A stretch of 64,000 bases of DNA, taken from NCBI RefSeq assembly GCF_001748285.1, contig NZ_BDGT01000016.1, positions 1 to 64,000 of the forward strand, given 5' to 3'. The notes under the pieces are model-generated. The model made no database searches. It was given only the letters and a program-made list of their open reading frames with translations, and was not told where the DNA came from. Position 1 is the stretch's first letter. Each line of letters starts with the position of its first letter. This document shows positions 26,686-34,129 of the stretch, one piece after another. The stretch comes from Thermogemmatispora onikobensis. Its GTDB lineage: Bacteria; Chloroflexota; Ktedonobacteria; Ktedonobacterales; Ktedonobacteraceae. The translations under genes and the position numbers were made by a program.

Positions 26686-27555
26686 ATGTATCTGCCCGAG
26701 ACACTACCGGATGCACGTGTGCTGATCGCTGTCAAAGCTTACCCTCTCCCCTCTAACAAGTACGAGGAGCTGGTTTGTACCGCAGGAGTGCTGGAGAATG
26801 GCAAGTGGATACGGATTTATCCCATACCATTCCGTAGCCTTCCTTATGATCGGCAATATCGTAAATTCGAATGGATTCGCCTCAGTCTTGTCAAGAATGT
26901 CAAGGATTTTCGTCCAGAGAGCTATCGGCCCCTCCGTCATCTTGAAGAGCCAATCTTTCTCGACGGCCATATCTCAGCTAGCTCGAAGGGCTGGAGAGAG
27001 CGAAAGAGCTATGTGCTTCGGGAGGTCTTCGATTCGATGTCCGAGATCATTGGTCTGGCCAAAGGTCCAGAGCTGCGTTCGCTCGCTGTGCTCAAGCCTC
27101 ATGAAATCATCGACTTCACGATCGAGCCAACTGGCCGCTGCTGGAAGAAGAAGTGGAACGATTATTTTTTACAAAGCAATCTATTGGATATAGATAGTAC
27201 TGGAGAGGTAAAGAGGAGAGTTCCAATCAGAAAGCTTCCTTACAAGTACTCCTATGTTTTTATGAGTAAGGGAGACACAAATCCACGCAAGCTCTTTATA
27301 GAAGATTGGGAACTTGGCGCGCTGTACTGGAACTGCTTGACGGAGGCACAAGGCGATGAAGCCGAAGCCAATCGTCTCGTGCGTCAGAAGTACCTCGATG
27401 AGTTCTGCTCGACGAGAGATATCTATCTGTTTCTGGGTACAACCTGGCAGTACCATCGGATAAGTCCTAACCCTTTTATTATTATTGGTGTTTTCTATCC
27501 GCCAAAGCAGTCCCAAAGGCAAAAAACCGCCCCTATTCAGCTTAGCCTTTTCTAA
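26686..27555 (+). CDS. Unrecognised 289-residue protein paired with DUF488
   Basis: Family not recognised with confidence. The N-terminal half holds NKYEELVCTAGVLENGKWIR followed by IYPIPFRSLPYD and ends in a basic region; the middle has KPHEIIDFTIEP and several Lys/Trp residues (CWKKKWNDYF); the C-terminus ends QLSLF. No signal peptide or membrane span is seen. The mix of beta-rich hydrophobic stretches and basic/aromatic patches would suit nucleic-acid binding, but no catalytic motif can be named. Base composition in the second half is more AT-rich than the neighbours, with codons such as ATA and TTA, which hints at transfer. The second of two ATGs (26686) has GGAGG at good spacing. It ends 23 bp from convergent lipM. 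Confidence 0.72.
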   Translation: MYLPETLPDARVLIAVKAYPLPSNKYEELVCTAGVLENGKWIRIYPIPFRSLPYDRQYRKFEWIRLSLVKNVKDFRPESYRPLRHLEEPIFLDGHISASSKGWRERKSYVLREVFDSMSEIIGLAKGPELRSLAVLKPHEIIDFTIEPTGRCWKKKWNDYFLQSNLLDIDSTGEVKRRVPIRKLPYKYSYVFMSKGDTNPRKLFIEDWELGALYWNCLTEAQGDEAEANRLVRQKYLDEFCSTRDIYLFLGTTWQYHRISPNPFIIIGVFYPPKQSQRQKTAPIQLSLF

Positions 27556-27578
27556 AGGGAAAAAGTAGCAGCAACAGT

Positions 27579-28397
27579 TCAGACCAGCGTTAAACGCTCC
27601 TTGCGCCACTCCAGCTTGCTATATTTCTCGGCCACGAGCTGCTCCGCCAGCTCCAGCTCGGAGCGGCTCAGTTCGCCCGGCAAAAACCCCTGTGCCAGCG
27701 CCTGACTGAAGCCCTGGCGAAAAGCCTCTGCTACCTGCTCCCAGCTCACGTCTGGCACGAAAGCGTGCAGCGGCTGTGTCTTCTGGCGATAAAAGGCCAG
27801 AGCCTCAGCCCGGGCTGGCTCATTGGGGAAGCGTAAGAGTTCATAGAACTCCTCGGCCCGATCGTCCAGGGGCAGTGAACCCTGCTGGAGCAGGGCATCC
27901 TCGCGCCAGACCTGGGCGCTGCCTACCAGCTTGTAGCCGCCGCTTGTCAGATCGGCCTGAGTTGAAGAAGCGAAGCAGGCCGCCGAGGGATGCTTCTGGA
28001 CACGACCGTCGCTGATCTCCGCCTGTACCCCCAGCAAGGCCAGTGCCTCCAATAGGCCGCGGGCCAGATAGGTATAAGCCGCCACCACCCCGGACGGTAC
28101 CCCATAGCGCCGACTGATCACGATGCTGTAGGTGAACTCGTCGCGGTGATAGACGGCGCGGCCTCCGGTTGGGCGGCGCACCAGGGCCACGCCGCGCTCG
28201 CGGCAGAGGTTGCTGAGAATCTCGCGCTCCACATTTTGGAAGCGGCCCAGCGAGATCGACGGCTGCGACCAGCGAAAAACGCGCAGGGTTGGGGGGGCCT
28301 CGCCGCGCAGATGATGGATCAGGATGGCCTCATCGATGGCCATATTCAAAGCGGCATCGCGTACACCGGTATTGAGAAAGCGGAACATCTCGGCCAT
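27579..28397 (-). CDS. lipM: Lipoyl-ACP transfer enzyme, octanoyltransferase LipM-like
   Basis: A 272-residue biotin/lipoate protein ligase-fold enzyme that moves octanoyl from acyl carrier protein to a lipoyl domain. Motifs: NMAIDEAIL near the N-terminus, the substrate-binding RRPTGGRAVYH, SACFASSTQADL with the candidate catalytic Cys, and GGYKLVGSAQVWREDALLQQ with the conserved Lys. The CFAS context favours a LipM/LipL-type transferase over an ATP-dependent LplA ligase, but LplA cannot be excluded. It is just downstream of tgt on the same strand (32 bp) and may be co-transcribed with it. Confidence 0.85.
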   Translation of the reverse strand: MAEMFRFLNTGVRDAALNMAIDEAILIHHLRGEAPPTLRVFRWSQPSISLGRFQNVEREILSNLCRERGVALVRRPTGGRAVYHRDEFTYSIVISRRYGVPSGVVAAYTYLARGLLEALALLGVQAEISDGRVQKHPSAACFASSTQADLTSGGYKLVGSAQVWREDALLQQGSLPLDDRAEEFYELLRFPNEPARAEALAFYRQKTQPLHAFVPDVSWEQVAEAFRQGFSQALAQGFLPGELSRSELELAEQLVAEKYSKLEWRKERLTLV

Positions 28398-28429
28398 AAG
28401 CTGCTATCCTTCTTCGCTCCGAGTCAGGC

Positions 28430-29668
28430 TCACGACGAAGTTGCGCGGGAGGCCGCGCGGGCCAGCCACCTGGCCCGCTGCTCCTCGCGGGCTGTCTCCG
28501 AAGCTGGCACATAACTGGCCAGGAAGGCATCGCGGAAAGCCGGGAAGGTCCTGGCCAGAATTGCTGCCCGCGCCTCCGCGGCCAGGCGCAGCATGAAGCG
28601 CAGATTGTGAATGCTCCCCAGGCGGTAGTAGAGCTGCTCCTCTGCCCGAGCCAGGTGGTGCAGGTAGGCAGCGCTATAATTGCGGCAGGTATAGCAATCG
28701 CAGCCCTCCTCGACTGGGCCATGCTCTGTGCGGAAGCGGGCCCGCTTAATATTAACTCGTCCGTGGCGGGTAAAGAGGCCTCCGTGGCGTGCCACGCGAG
28801 TTGGCAGCACGCAGTCGAAGAGATCCATTCCCAGGTCGATCCCCATGATCAAGTCCTCGGGCGAACCGACCCCCAGCAGATGGCGTGGCTTCTCACGCGG
28901 CAGCGCGGGCGTTGTCACGCGCAGCAGCTCCCACATCAGCGCTTTTGGCTCGCCGACCGACAGTCCTCCGATCGAGAGGCCGAAGAAAGGCAGAGAGCCG
29001 ATGAAGCGAGCGCTCTCCTGGCGCAGCTCAGGCTCGAAAGCCCCCTGGACGATCCCAAAGAGGGCCTGGGGACGCTCCGGGCGATGCGGGTGCTGCGTGA
29101 AGGCCTCCAGGGCGCGCAGGGCCCAGCGGTGAGTGCGCTCCATAGCCTGGCGGGCCTCCTGGGGCGTACAGGGGTAGCCGCTACAGATATCCAGGGGCAG
29201 GACGAAATCGGCGCCCAGCTCGGCCTCGATCTGCAAGCCGCGCTCGGGAGTCAGCAGGTGCTGCGAGCCGTCGAGGTGCGACTTAAAAGTCACGCCTTCC
29301 TCGGTGAGCGTGCGCAGATGGCCCAGACTGAAGACCTGAAAGCCGCCGCTGTCGGTCAGCATCGGGCCGGGCCAGCGCATGAAAGCATGCAGCCCGCCGA
29401 AGCTATCGATCAACTGTGAGCCGGGGCGCAGCATCAGATGGTACGTATTGGCGAGAATAATCTGCGCGCCCGTGGCCTGTACCTCCTCGGGGGTCAGAGA
29501 CTTGACCGTCGCCTGCGTACCAACGGGCATAAAGATCGGCGTCTGAATCAGGCCGTGGGGAGTCTGCAGCGTACAGGCGCGGGCCCAGGTCGGGGCCGAG
29601 GGCACTGGAGGATTCTCGACATCGATCGTAAAAGCAAATGGGCCGGAATGAGCCGCAAGTGCGTCCAC
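28430..29668 (-). CDS. tgt: tRNA-guanine transglycosylase
   Basis: Exchanges guanine-34 for a queuosine precursor in GUN-anticodon tRNAs. Motifs: MLTDSGGFQVFSLG, the catalytic-Asp region DLFDCVLPTRVARHGGLF, and the C-terminal zinc site CDCYTCRNYSAAYLHHL (Cys, Cys, Cys, His). The start is probably the GTG at 29668, which has AAGGGAG seven bases upstream, giving 412 residues; an in-frame TTG at 29689 lacks such a site. The C-terminal ~40 residues are a little longer than usual. lipM follows 32 bp downstream. No other queuosine gene is in the window. Confidence 0.95.
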   Translation of the reverse strand: MDALAAHSGPFAFTIDVENPPVPSAPTWARACTLQTPHGLIQTPIFMPVGTQATVKSLTPEEVQATGAQIILANTYHLMLRPGSQLIDSFGGLHAFMRWPGPMLTDSGGFQVFSLGHLRTLTEEGVTFKSHLDGSQHLLTPERGLQIEAELGADFVLPLDICSGYPCTPQEARQAMERTHRWALRALEAFTQHPHRPERPQALFGIVQGAFEPELRQESARFIGSLPFFGLSIGGLSVGEPKALMWELLRVTTPALPREKPRHLLGVGSPEDLIMGIDLGMDLFDCVLPTRVARHGGLFTRHGRVNIKRARFRTEHGPVEEGCDCYTCRNYSAAYLHHLARAEEQLYYRLGSIHNLRFMLRLAAEARAAILARTFPAFRDAFLASYVPASETAREEQRARWLARAASRATSS

Positions 29669-29928
29669 GAGCCACTCCCTTCGCAACAACGAGCTTGCCT
29701 GGTGAGAGGGGGCCGGCCCAGGCCCAGACCAGTCAATTCTGCCACGTCCTGCCGGAACCAGGTTGAATTGACGAAGCTTCGAGTCAGCAAGCGGCGGTGT
29801 GGGTCAGCTCTCCTGAGCTGAGCCAGGCGACCGCTCACCCGCCTGCCGGGCGCGACTCCTCTGCTGAGAGCAGTATAGCGAATCGGCAGGGTTTACGCAA
29901 CGGCTTGCCCTGGCGCAGCCCTGGCCCG

Positions 29929-29950
29929 GCGCGGCCTGGCCAGGCCGCGC
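29929..29950. repeat. 22-bp perfect palindrome, gap-free, GC-rich
   Basis: Two 11-bp arms, GCGCGGCCTGG (29929-29939) and CCAGGCCGCGC (29940-29950), meet with no spacer, in the 568-bp gap between tgt and the zinc-ribbon gene. A short T run follows about ten bases later on the plus strand. No plus-strand gene precedes it. The remainder of the gap to 30064 shows no gene. Confidence 0.85.
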
Positions 29951-30064
29951 AGCTGGTCCTTTTTGACAAAGCGAGAGACATCGTGAAACGAATGTAAGGC
30001 CGTCCACTTCACATGAAAAGCGCGTAAAAATATCAAAACGCTGACTGATTGGGACTAGAATCAC

Positions 30065-30093
30065 TTGAAAAACAGCAAAAGTTGGTGTATGCT
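30065..30093 (+). promoter_or_regulatory. Promoter for the zinc-ribbon gene, bracketed by an inverted repeat
   Basis: TTGAAA (30065-30070), 17 bp, TATGCT (30088-30093). CTTGAAA at 30064-30070 and TTTCAAG at 30093-30099 are an exact 7-bp inverted repeat whose arms coincide with the -35 box and the end of the -10 box. The leader to the TTG start is about 135 nt. Confidence 0.55.
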
Positions 30094-30193
30094 TTCAAGC
30101 GGTAATCCGAGACTGGTCTTGCGCACAGTGCCATCAGGCATGGGTCCCACGCTGCTCAGGGCGACGAACAGACTGGTGACAGAGGCCAGGCAT

Positions 30194-30232
30194 GGACCTG
30201 AAAGGATACCGACCATACCACTAAGGAGGTCC
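30194..30232 (+). promoter_or_regulatory. Possible Shine-Dalgarno-sequestering hairpin
   Basis: GGACCT (30194-30199) can pair with AGGTCC (30227-30232), whose first four bases are the end of the Shine-Dalgarno AAGGAGGT (30223-30230) of the zinc-ribbon gene. Two further base pairs beyond one mismatch extend the stem. If folded, this would hide the ribosome-binding site. It is inferred from base pairing only. Confidence 0.35.
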
Positions 30233-30236
30233 TTGG

Positions 30237-30542
30237 TTGAGTTTCGTCGACAAAACTCTCAAGTGCCGTGATTGCGGAAACGAATTTATCTTCACAGCAG
30301 GAGAACAAGAATTTTTCCAGCAAAAGGGCCTGCTGAACCAGCCTGCGCGTTGCCCGTCCTGTCGGGCCTTGCGGCGTCAGGCAGCGGGGGGAGGCAGCCG
30401 GAGCGAGCGCGCGCCGCGTGAGATGCACACGGTGATCTGCGCTGAGTGCGGGCAGGAGGCCAAAGTGCCATTCCTTCCGCGCAACGACCGGCCTGTCTAC
30501 TGCAGCAGCTGCTATGATAAAGCGCGCGTGGCGCGACGCTAG
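30237..30542 (+). CDS. Small zinc-ribbon protein with two CxxC pairs per half
   Basis: A 101-residue protein with two zinc-binding halves: CRDCGNEFIFTAGEQEFF plus CPSCRALRR, then CAECGQEAKVPFLPRNDRP plus CSSCYDKARVARR. It has the layout of the probable-zinc-ribbon family (KLTCRDCG at the start, QFFQ... spacer), and the C-terminal half resembles the CxxC-type zinc-binding module. The start is a TTG with the strong Shine-Dalgarno AAGGAGGT seven bases upstream, and the family's typical MxFxDKTLxC start agrees. The role is unknown; such proteins may bind RNA or ribosomes. It has its own promoter and is followed by a strong terminator at 30779. Confidence 0.86.
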   Translation: MSFVDKTLKCRDCGNEFIFTAGEQEFFQQKGLLNQPARCPSCRALRRQAAGGGSRSERAPREMHTVICAECGQEAKVPFLPRNDRPVYCSSCYDKARVARR

Positions 30543-30778
30543 CCAGCGACGTCCGTCTCGGATCAGTCCCTGCTCGGACGAGCCGGCCTGGCTGGCCAGC
30601 CAGGTTTATTGCCTGCATCCAGGCTGTGAGGTGGCCAGGACCGCAGGAGAGACAGGGGTAAGGCGGATCCCCCGTGTGCACTTCCCTCCATTGCGCGGCT
30701 CTGCTTGTGGCTCGCGCTCTGGTGAGGGAAGGTGATCCTGGGACGTAGGAATCATTGTAGCAATTTATCTGCTTCACG

Positions 30779-30830
30779 GACAAGACCAAGGTCTGCTCTT
30801 GGCCTTGTCTCTTTCTTTTCTTCTCTTCGG
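30779..30830 (+). terminator. Rho-independent terminator after the zinc-ribbon gene
   Basis: GACAAGACCAAG (30779-30790) pairs with CTTGGCCTTGTC (30798-30809), 11 of 12 positions matched, with a 7-nt loop. A T-rich tail (TCTTTCTTTTCTTCTC) follows. It separates the small gene from the rsh1 promoter 25 bp further on. Confidence 0.8.
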
Positions 30831-30854
30831 TCATTGGAGCGCGCCGTCAACTGC

Positions 30855-30882
30855 TTGACAGTAATGCCTCGCACCTTATAAT
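30855..30882 (+). promoter_or_regulatory. Consensus promoter for rsh1
   Basis: TTGACA (30855-30860) and TATAAT (30877-30882), both perfect consensus, with a 16-bp spacer. A transcript starting near 30889 would reach the GTG at 30904 with almost no leader, which bears on the choice of start codon. Confidence 0.75.
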
Positions 30883-30903
30883 TACAAGGTAATACACAGA
30901 CAG

Positions 30904-33612
30904 GTGTCTAACATTTCTCAACGGCCAGCGAAATTTGTTGAACAGTATACGCACAGGCAGAGGATCGGGTACCCAGATATGGATTCACGTGAACACAATG
31001 GAAGCCGGCATGAGGCGGGTACCCTGATGGGGCCAGAGGGAACTGATGGCCGACTCGTGGCTTCAATGGTTTCCCCGGATATGAGCGTGGACACCGATGC
31101 CCTCATCACTGTAGCCCCGGATGCCGCCAGTCAGAAGCGGGATTGGCGGCAAGGGCCGCGACAGCGAACCTGGACGGTGATCTATCCATATCAGCCCTCT
31201 GATGGGCATCTGGAGGGCGATGCCCTTGAGCAATTGCTGGAGGAGACACGGGCTTATCTCTCGCCACAGGATGTCGAGAGGGTCGAGCGGGCCTACGAGC
31301 TGGCGAATCGGGCCCATATGGGGGTGCGGCGTCGCTCGGGCGAGCCCTATATTCAGCATCCGCTGGCGGTGGCACTCATTCTGACGCAGATGCGCATCGA
31401 CGCCGATGGCATTGTGGCCGCCCTGCTTCATGATGTGGTTGAGGACAGCGACTACACCCTGGAGGAGGTCCGGACCCGGTTTGGTCCGGCGGTGGCCACC
31501 ATTGTGGACGGCGTGACCAAGTTCGATGCTCTGGCCGGCAAGTCCGGCGCCGACTCCACGCCCGGCAACGGGTCGCGTGTGCCTGCCCCCGAAGCGGAGC
31601 GCTCAGAGGAGGCCGGGCGCGACCTTAAGAGCCGCCTGCGCTCCGAGACGGTGCGTAAGATGCTCCTGGCAATGGCGGAAGATCCGCGGGTGGTCGTCAT
31701 TAAGCTGGCCGACCGCCTCCATAATATGCGTACGCTCAGCGCAATGCCGCCGGCCAAGCAGCAGATTATTGCCCGCGAGACGAGCGAGATCTACGCCCCC
31801 CTGGCGCGACGGCTCGGTATGGGCCTGGTTCAGGCTGAGCTGGAGGATCTGGCTTTTTATTATCTGGAGCCAGAGCGCTACGAGCGCCTGGCGCGCGAAG
31901 TCGAAGAGGAGCGGCGCAAGCGTCAGCCCTATGTCGATGCCGTCTGTAGCGCTATTGAGGAGGAGATGCGCCGCGCCGAGATCCATGCCGAGGTCCTGGC
32001 CTGGCAGAAGCATCTGGCCAGTATCAACCGCAAGCTGCTGCAGAGCGGCGGCGAGGTCAGCCAGCTGCATGATCTCGTCTCGTTCCGTATCCTGGTTGAT
32101 AGCGACCACGACTGTTATCTGGCCCTGGGCCATATCCACGCCCTCTGGCGACCAAAGGATGGCCGCATCAAGGACTATATCGCTACTCCCAAAGTCAATG
32201 GCTACCAGTCCCTCCATACGACGGTCTTCTGCCTCGATGATCACCTCGCCGAGATCCAGATCCGCACCCACGAGATGCAGCGTACGGCAGACTATGGGAT
32301 CGCCAGCTATTGGTATCTGCGTGAGCGCGGCGGCTCTCGCCTCTCCTATCGGGAGATGGTCGCCTGGATCGAACAGCTACGCGAGTGGCAGCGTGAGCTG
32401 CCGCAGAGCGCCGACGATTTCATTGAGGCCGTTAAGGGCGATATCTTCCAGGAGCAGATTTTTGTCTTTACCCCCAAGGGGGAAATTAAGGATCTTCCCC
32501 GAGGATCGACCCCGGTCGATATGGCCTATCGCATCCATACGGATATCGGCGATCACTGCGCGGGGGCCCGTATCATCACGAGCCTGGGCGACAGTGAGCG
32601 CCTGGTAACCCGCCTGGTCCCGCTGGACTATGAGCTGAAGAGCGGTGAGATCGTCGATATTGTGACCAATCAGGCGATTCACCCGACACGCGACTGGCTG
32701 ACCTTTGTGCGAACCGCCAATGCGCGTACCAAGATTAAGCGCTATCTGAAGAACCACGAGCGCGAAATCAATCTGCAGCTTGGGCGCGAGCGGCTGGATC
32801 TGGCCCTGAAGGCGGCGGGTGCAGCGGGCCTTGAGGCTCTGCGCGATGAGGAGCTGCTGCCGTTGGCGAGCGCGCGCAAATATCAGTCGGTGGAAGCCCT
32901 CTATGTGGCGCTTGGACGGGGCGATCTGCCCGTGGAGGACCTGGTCGAGCAGCTGTTGCCGGTCTTGCACGAGCGTGGGGCGTTGCGACGGGTCGAGGCT
33001 GCCGCCGCAGCAGCCGGACCCGCGGGTTTGGCTGTGGCCGCCGGTCCGGCACTCAACGGCCATCGCTCAGCTGCCGCGCGTGCGGAGGCTCAGACCGGCG
33101 AGCGGTCTCCGGCTTCTGCCGTGGCCACTCGCCTCGCTCATTGCTGTTGTCCCCTGCCGGGGGACGCCATTGCTGGTTTTGTGAGTCCGAATAAGGGCTT
33201 GATCGTACACCGGCAGGATTGCCGGACGCTGCAGCGCTTCCGCGAGCGCGTCAAAGGTCGGATCTTTGATCTGGACTGGTCGCAGGTCAAGACGCAGTCC
33301 TATCTCGCCCCGATCACTATTGTGGCCCGTGATCGGGCTGGCCTCCTGCGCGATGTAGCGGCGGTGGTCAGCGACGCTGGCATCAATATGACGGCTGTCT
33401 CCTCGACGACGAATCCCGCCTTGCAAAAGGCTGTGATTACGGCCACGATGGAGATCCAGTCGGTGGACCAGATCGAGCGCGTCTTCAAGCGCTTGCTGCA
33501 GGTCAAAAGCGTTGTCAGCGTACGGCGCAACCTGGGGTATCGGGCCGGCCAGGGTGGCAGAATCAGCAGCCGCACGGGCGAAGAGGGCACGCTTTCTGAG
33601 CCACTTGGTTAA
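30904..33612 (+). CDS. relA/spoT: Bifunctional (p)ppGpp synthetase/hydrolase (RSH family)
   Basis: Makes and degrades the stringent-response alarmone (p)ppGpp. Up to 902 residues. The hydrolase site is complete: His in YIQHPLAVAL, His-Asp in AALLHDVVEDSDYT and Asp in KLADRLHNMRT. The synthetase has LHDLVSFRILV (catalytic Asp), GRIKDYIATPKVNGYQSLHT with the RxKD form found in bifunctional enzymes, and EIQIRTHEMQ (Glu). TGS (IFVFTPKGEIKDLP), a Cys-containing region with HCCCPLPGD and a C-terminal ACT domain (ITIVARDRAGLLRDV) follow. The GTG at 30904 lacks a ribosome-binding site downstream of the likely transcript start, so the ATG at 30979 may be the true start. It has a consensus promoter of its own. 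Confidence 0.96.
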   Translation: MSNISQRPAKFVEQYTHRQRIGYPDMDSREHNGSRHEAGTLMGPEGTDGRLVASMVSPDMSVDTDALITVAPDAASQKRDWRQGPRQRTWTVIYPYQPSDGHLEGDALEQLLEETRAYLSPQDVERVERAYELANRAHMGVRRRSGEPYIQHPLAVALILTQMRIDADGIVAALLHDVVEDSDYTLEEVRTRFGPAVATIVDGVTKFDALAGKSGADSTPGNGSRVPAPEAERSEEAGRDLKSRLRSETVRKMLLAMAEDPRVVVIKLADRLHNMRTLSAMPPAKQQIIARETSEIYAPLARRLGMGLVQAELEDLAFYYLEPERYERLAREVEEERRKRQPYVDAVCSAIEEEMRRAEIHAEVLAWQKHLASINRKLLQSGGEVSQLHDLVSFRILVDSDHDCYLALGHIHALWRPKDGRIKDYIATPKVNGYQSLHTTVFCLDDHLAEIQIRTHEMQRTADYGIASYWYLRERGGSRLSYREMVAWIEQLREWQRELPQSADDFIEAVKGDIFQEQIFVFTPKGEIKDLPRGSTPVDMAYRIHTDIGDHCAGARIITSLGDSERLVTRLVPLDYELKSGEIVDIVTNQAIHPTRDWLTFVRTANARTKIKRYLKNHEREINLQLGRERLDLALKAAGAAGLEALRDEELLPLASARKYQSVEALYVALGRGDLPVEDLVEQLLPVLHERGALRRVEAAAAAAGPAGLAVAAGPALNGHRSAAARAEAQTGERSPASAVATRLAHCCCPLPGDAIAGFVSPNKGLIVHRQDCRTLQRFRERVKGRIFDLDWSQVKTQSYLAPITIVARDRAGLLRDVAAVVSDAGINMTAVSSTTNPALQKAVITATMEIQSVDQIERVFKRLLQVKSVVSVRRNLGYRAGQGGRISSRTGEEGTLSEPLG

Positions 33613-33924
33613 CCTGGCGCAGCGCCATCTTGAGTGAGCAGCGAGCGGGCGGGACGCTTTCTTATGATCGATCTCTTGCTGGTCTTCTTCCTCGCTTGAC
33701 GGATGAGGCTTCCCTTCTCTGTGACTGAGCGAACCCGTCTGAGCTAGAGCCGGGCTGGCGGGCTGGCGGGCTGCGCGCTATTCTTTCCCTCCCTGATGCA
33801 ATGGTAGATGGTACTCTTTACCCTGGGTCGGCTCAGGGGAGGTCATCCTTGTTAGCTGAACTGAGTTTGCTCTGGTCGCGCGCTGGCAGGGGCTTCCTCG
33901 GGACTTGTACCTGCTGAGGGCAGC

Positions 33925-33953
33925 TAGACAACGTTATCTGCAAGGTCTATAAT
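33925..33953 (+). promoter_or_regulatory. Promoter for the second RSH gene
   Basis: TAGACA (33925-33930, 5/6) and TATAAT (33948-33953) with a 17-bp spacer. It lies 300 bp after the end of rsh1, so rsh2 can be expressed on its own. The sequence between 33613 and 33924 shows no gene. Confidence 0.65.
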
Positions 33954-33959
33954 CTGAAA

Positions 33960-34129
33960 GGATGTACTGCTAGAACCTGTAGAACTCTAGGCCCGGGATG
34001 CTGCCAGGTAGGCGCGAAGGAGCACTTTGACGAAAAAGGACGGTAGCAGGGCCTCTGACGATTCTTGCAAAGCTACCCTGGTAGAACGATAAGTGAATCT
34101 GCACGGGACCATATCCTGCAATTTTCTGC
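33960..34129 (+). other. Leader of rsh2 with competing base-pairing segments
   Basis: GCTACCCTGG (34072-34081) can pair either with CCAGGTAG (34004-34011, one bulge) or with GGTAGC (34042-34047). The two pairings exclude each other. A further inverted repeat CTAGA/TCTAG lies at the 5' end. No known riboswitch consensus is recognised. Regulation by alternative folding is an inference. Confidence 0.3.

Noticed and set aside
29929-29970. Palindrome as a plus-strand terminator
   Set aside because: The T run is about ten bases downstream, and no plus-strand gene ends before it.
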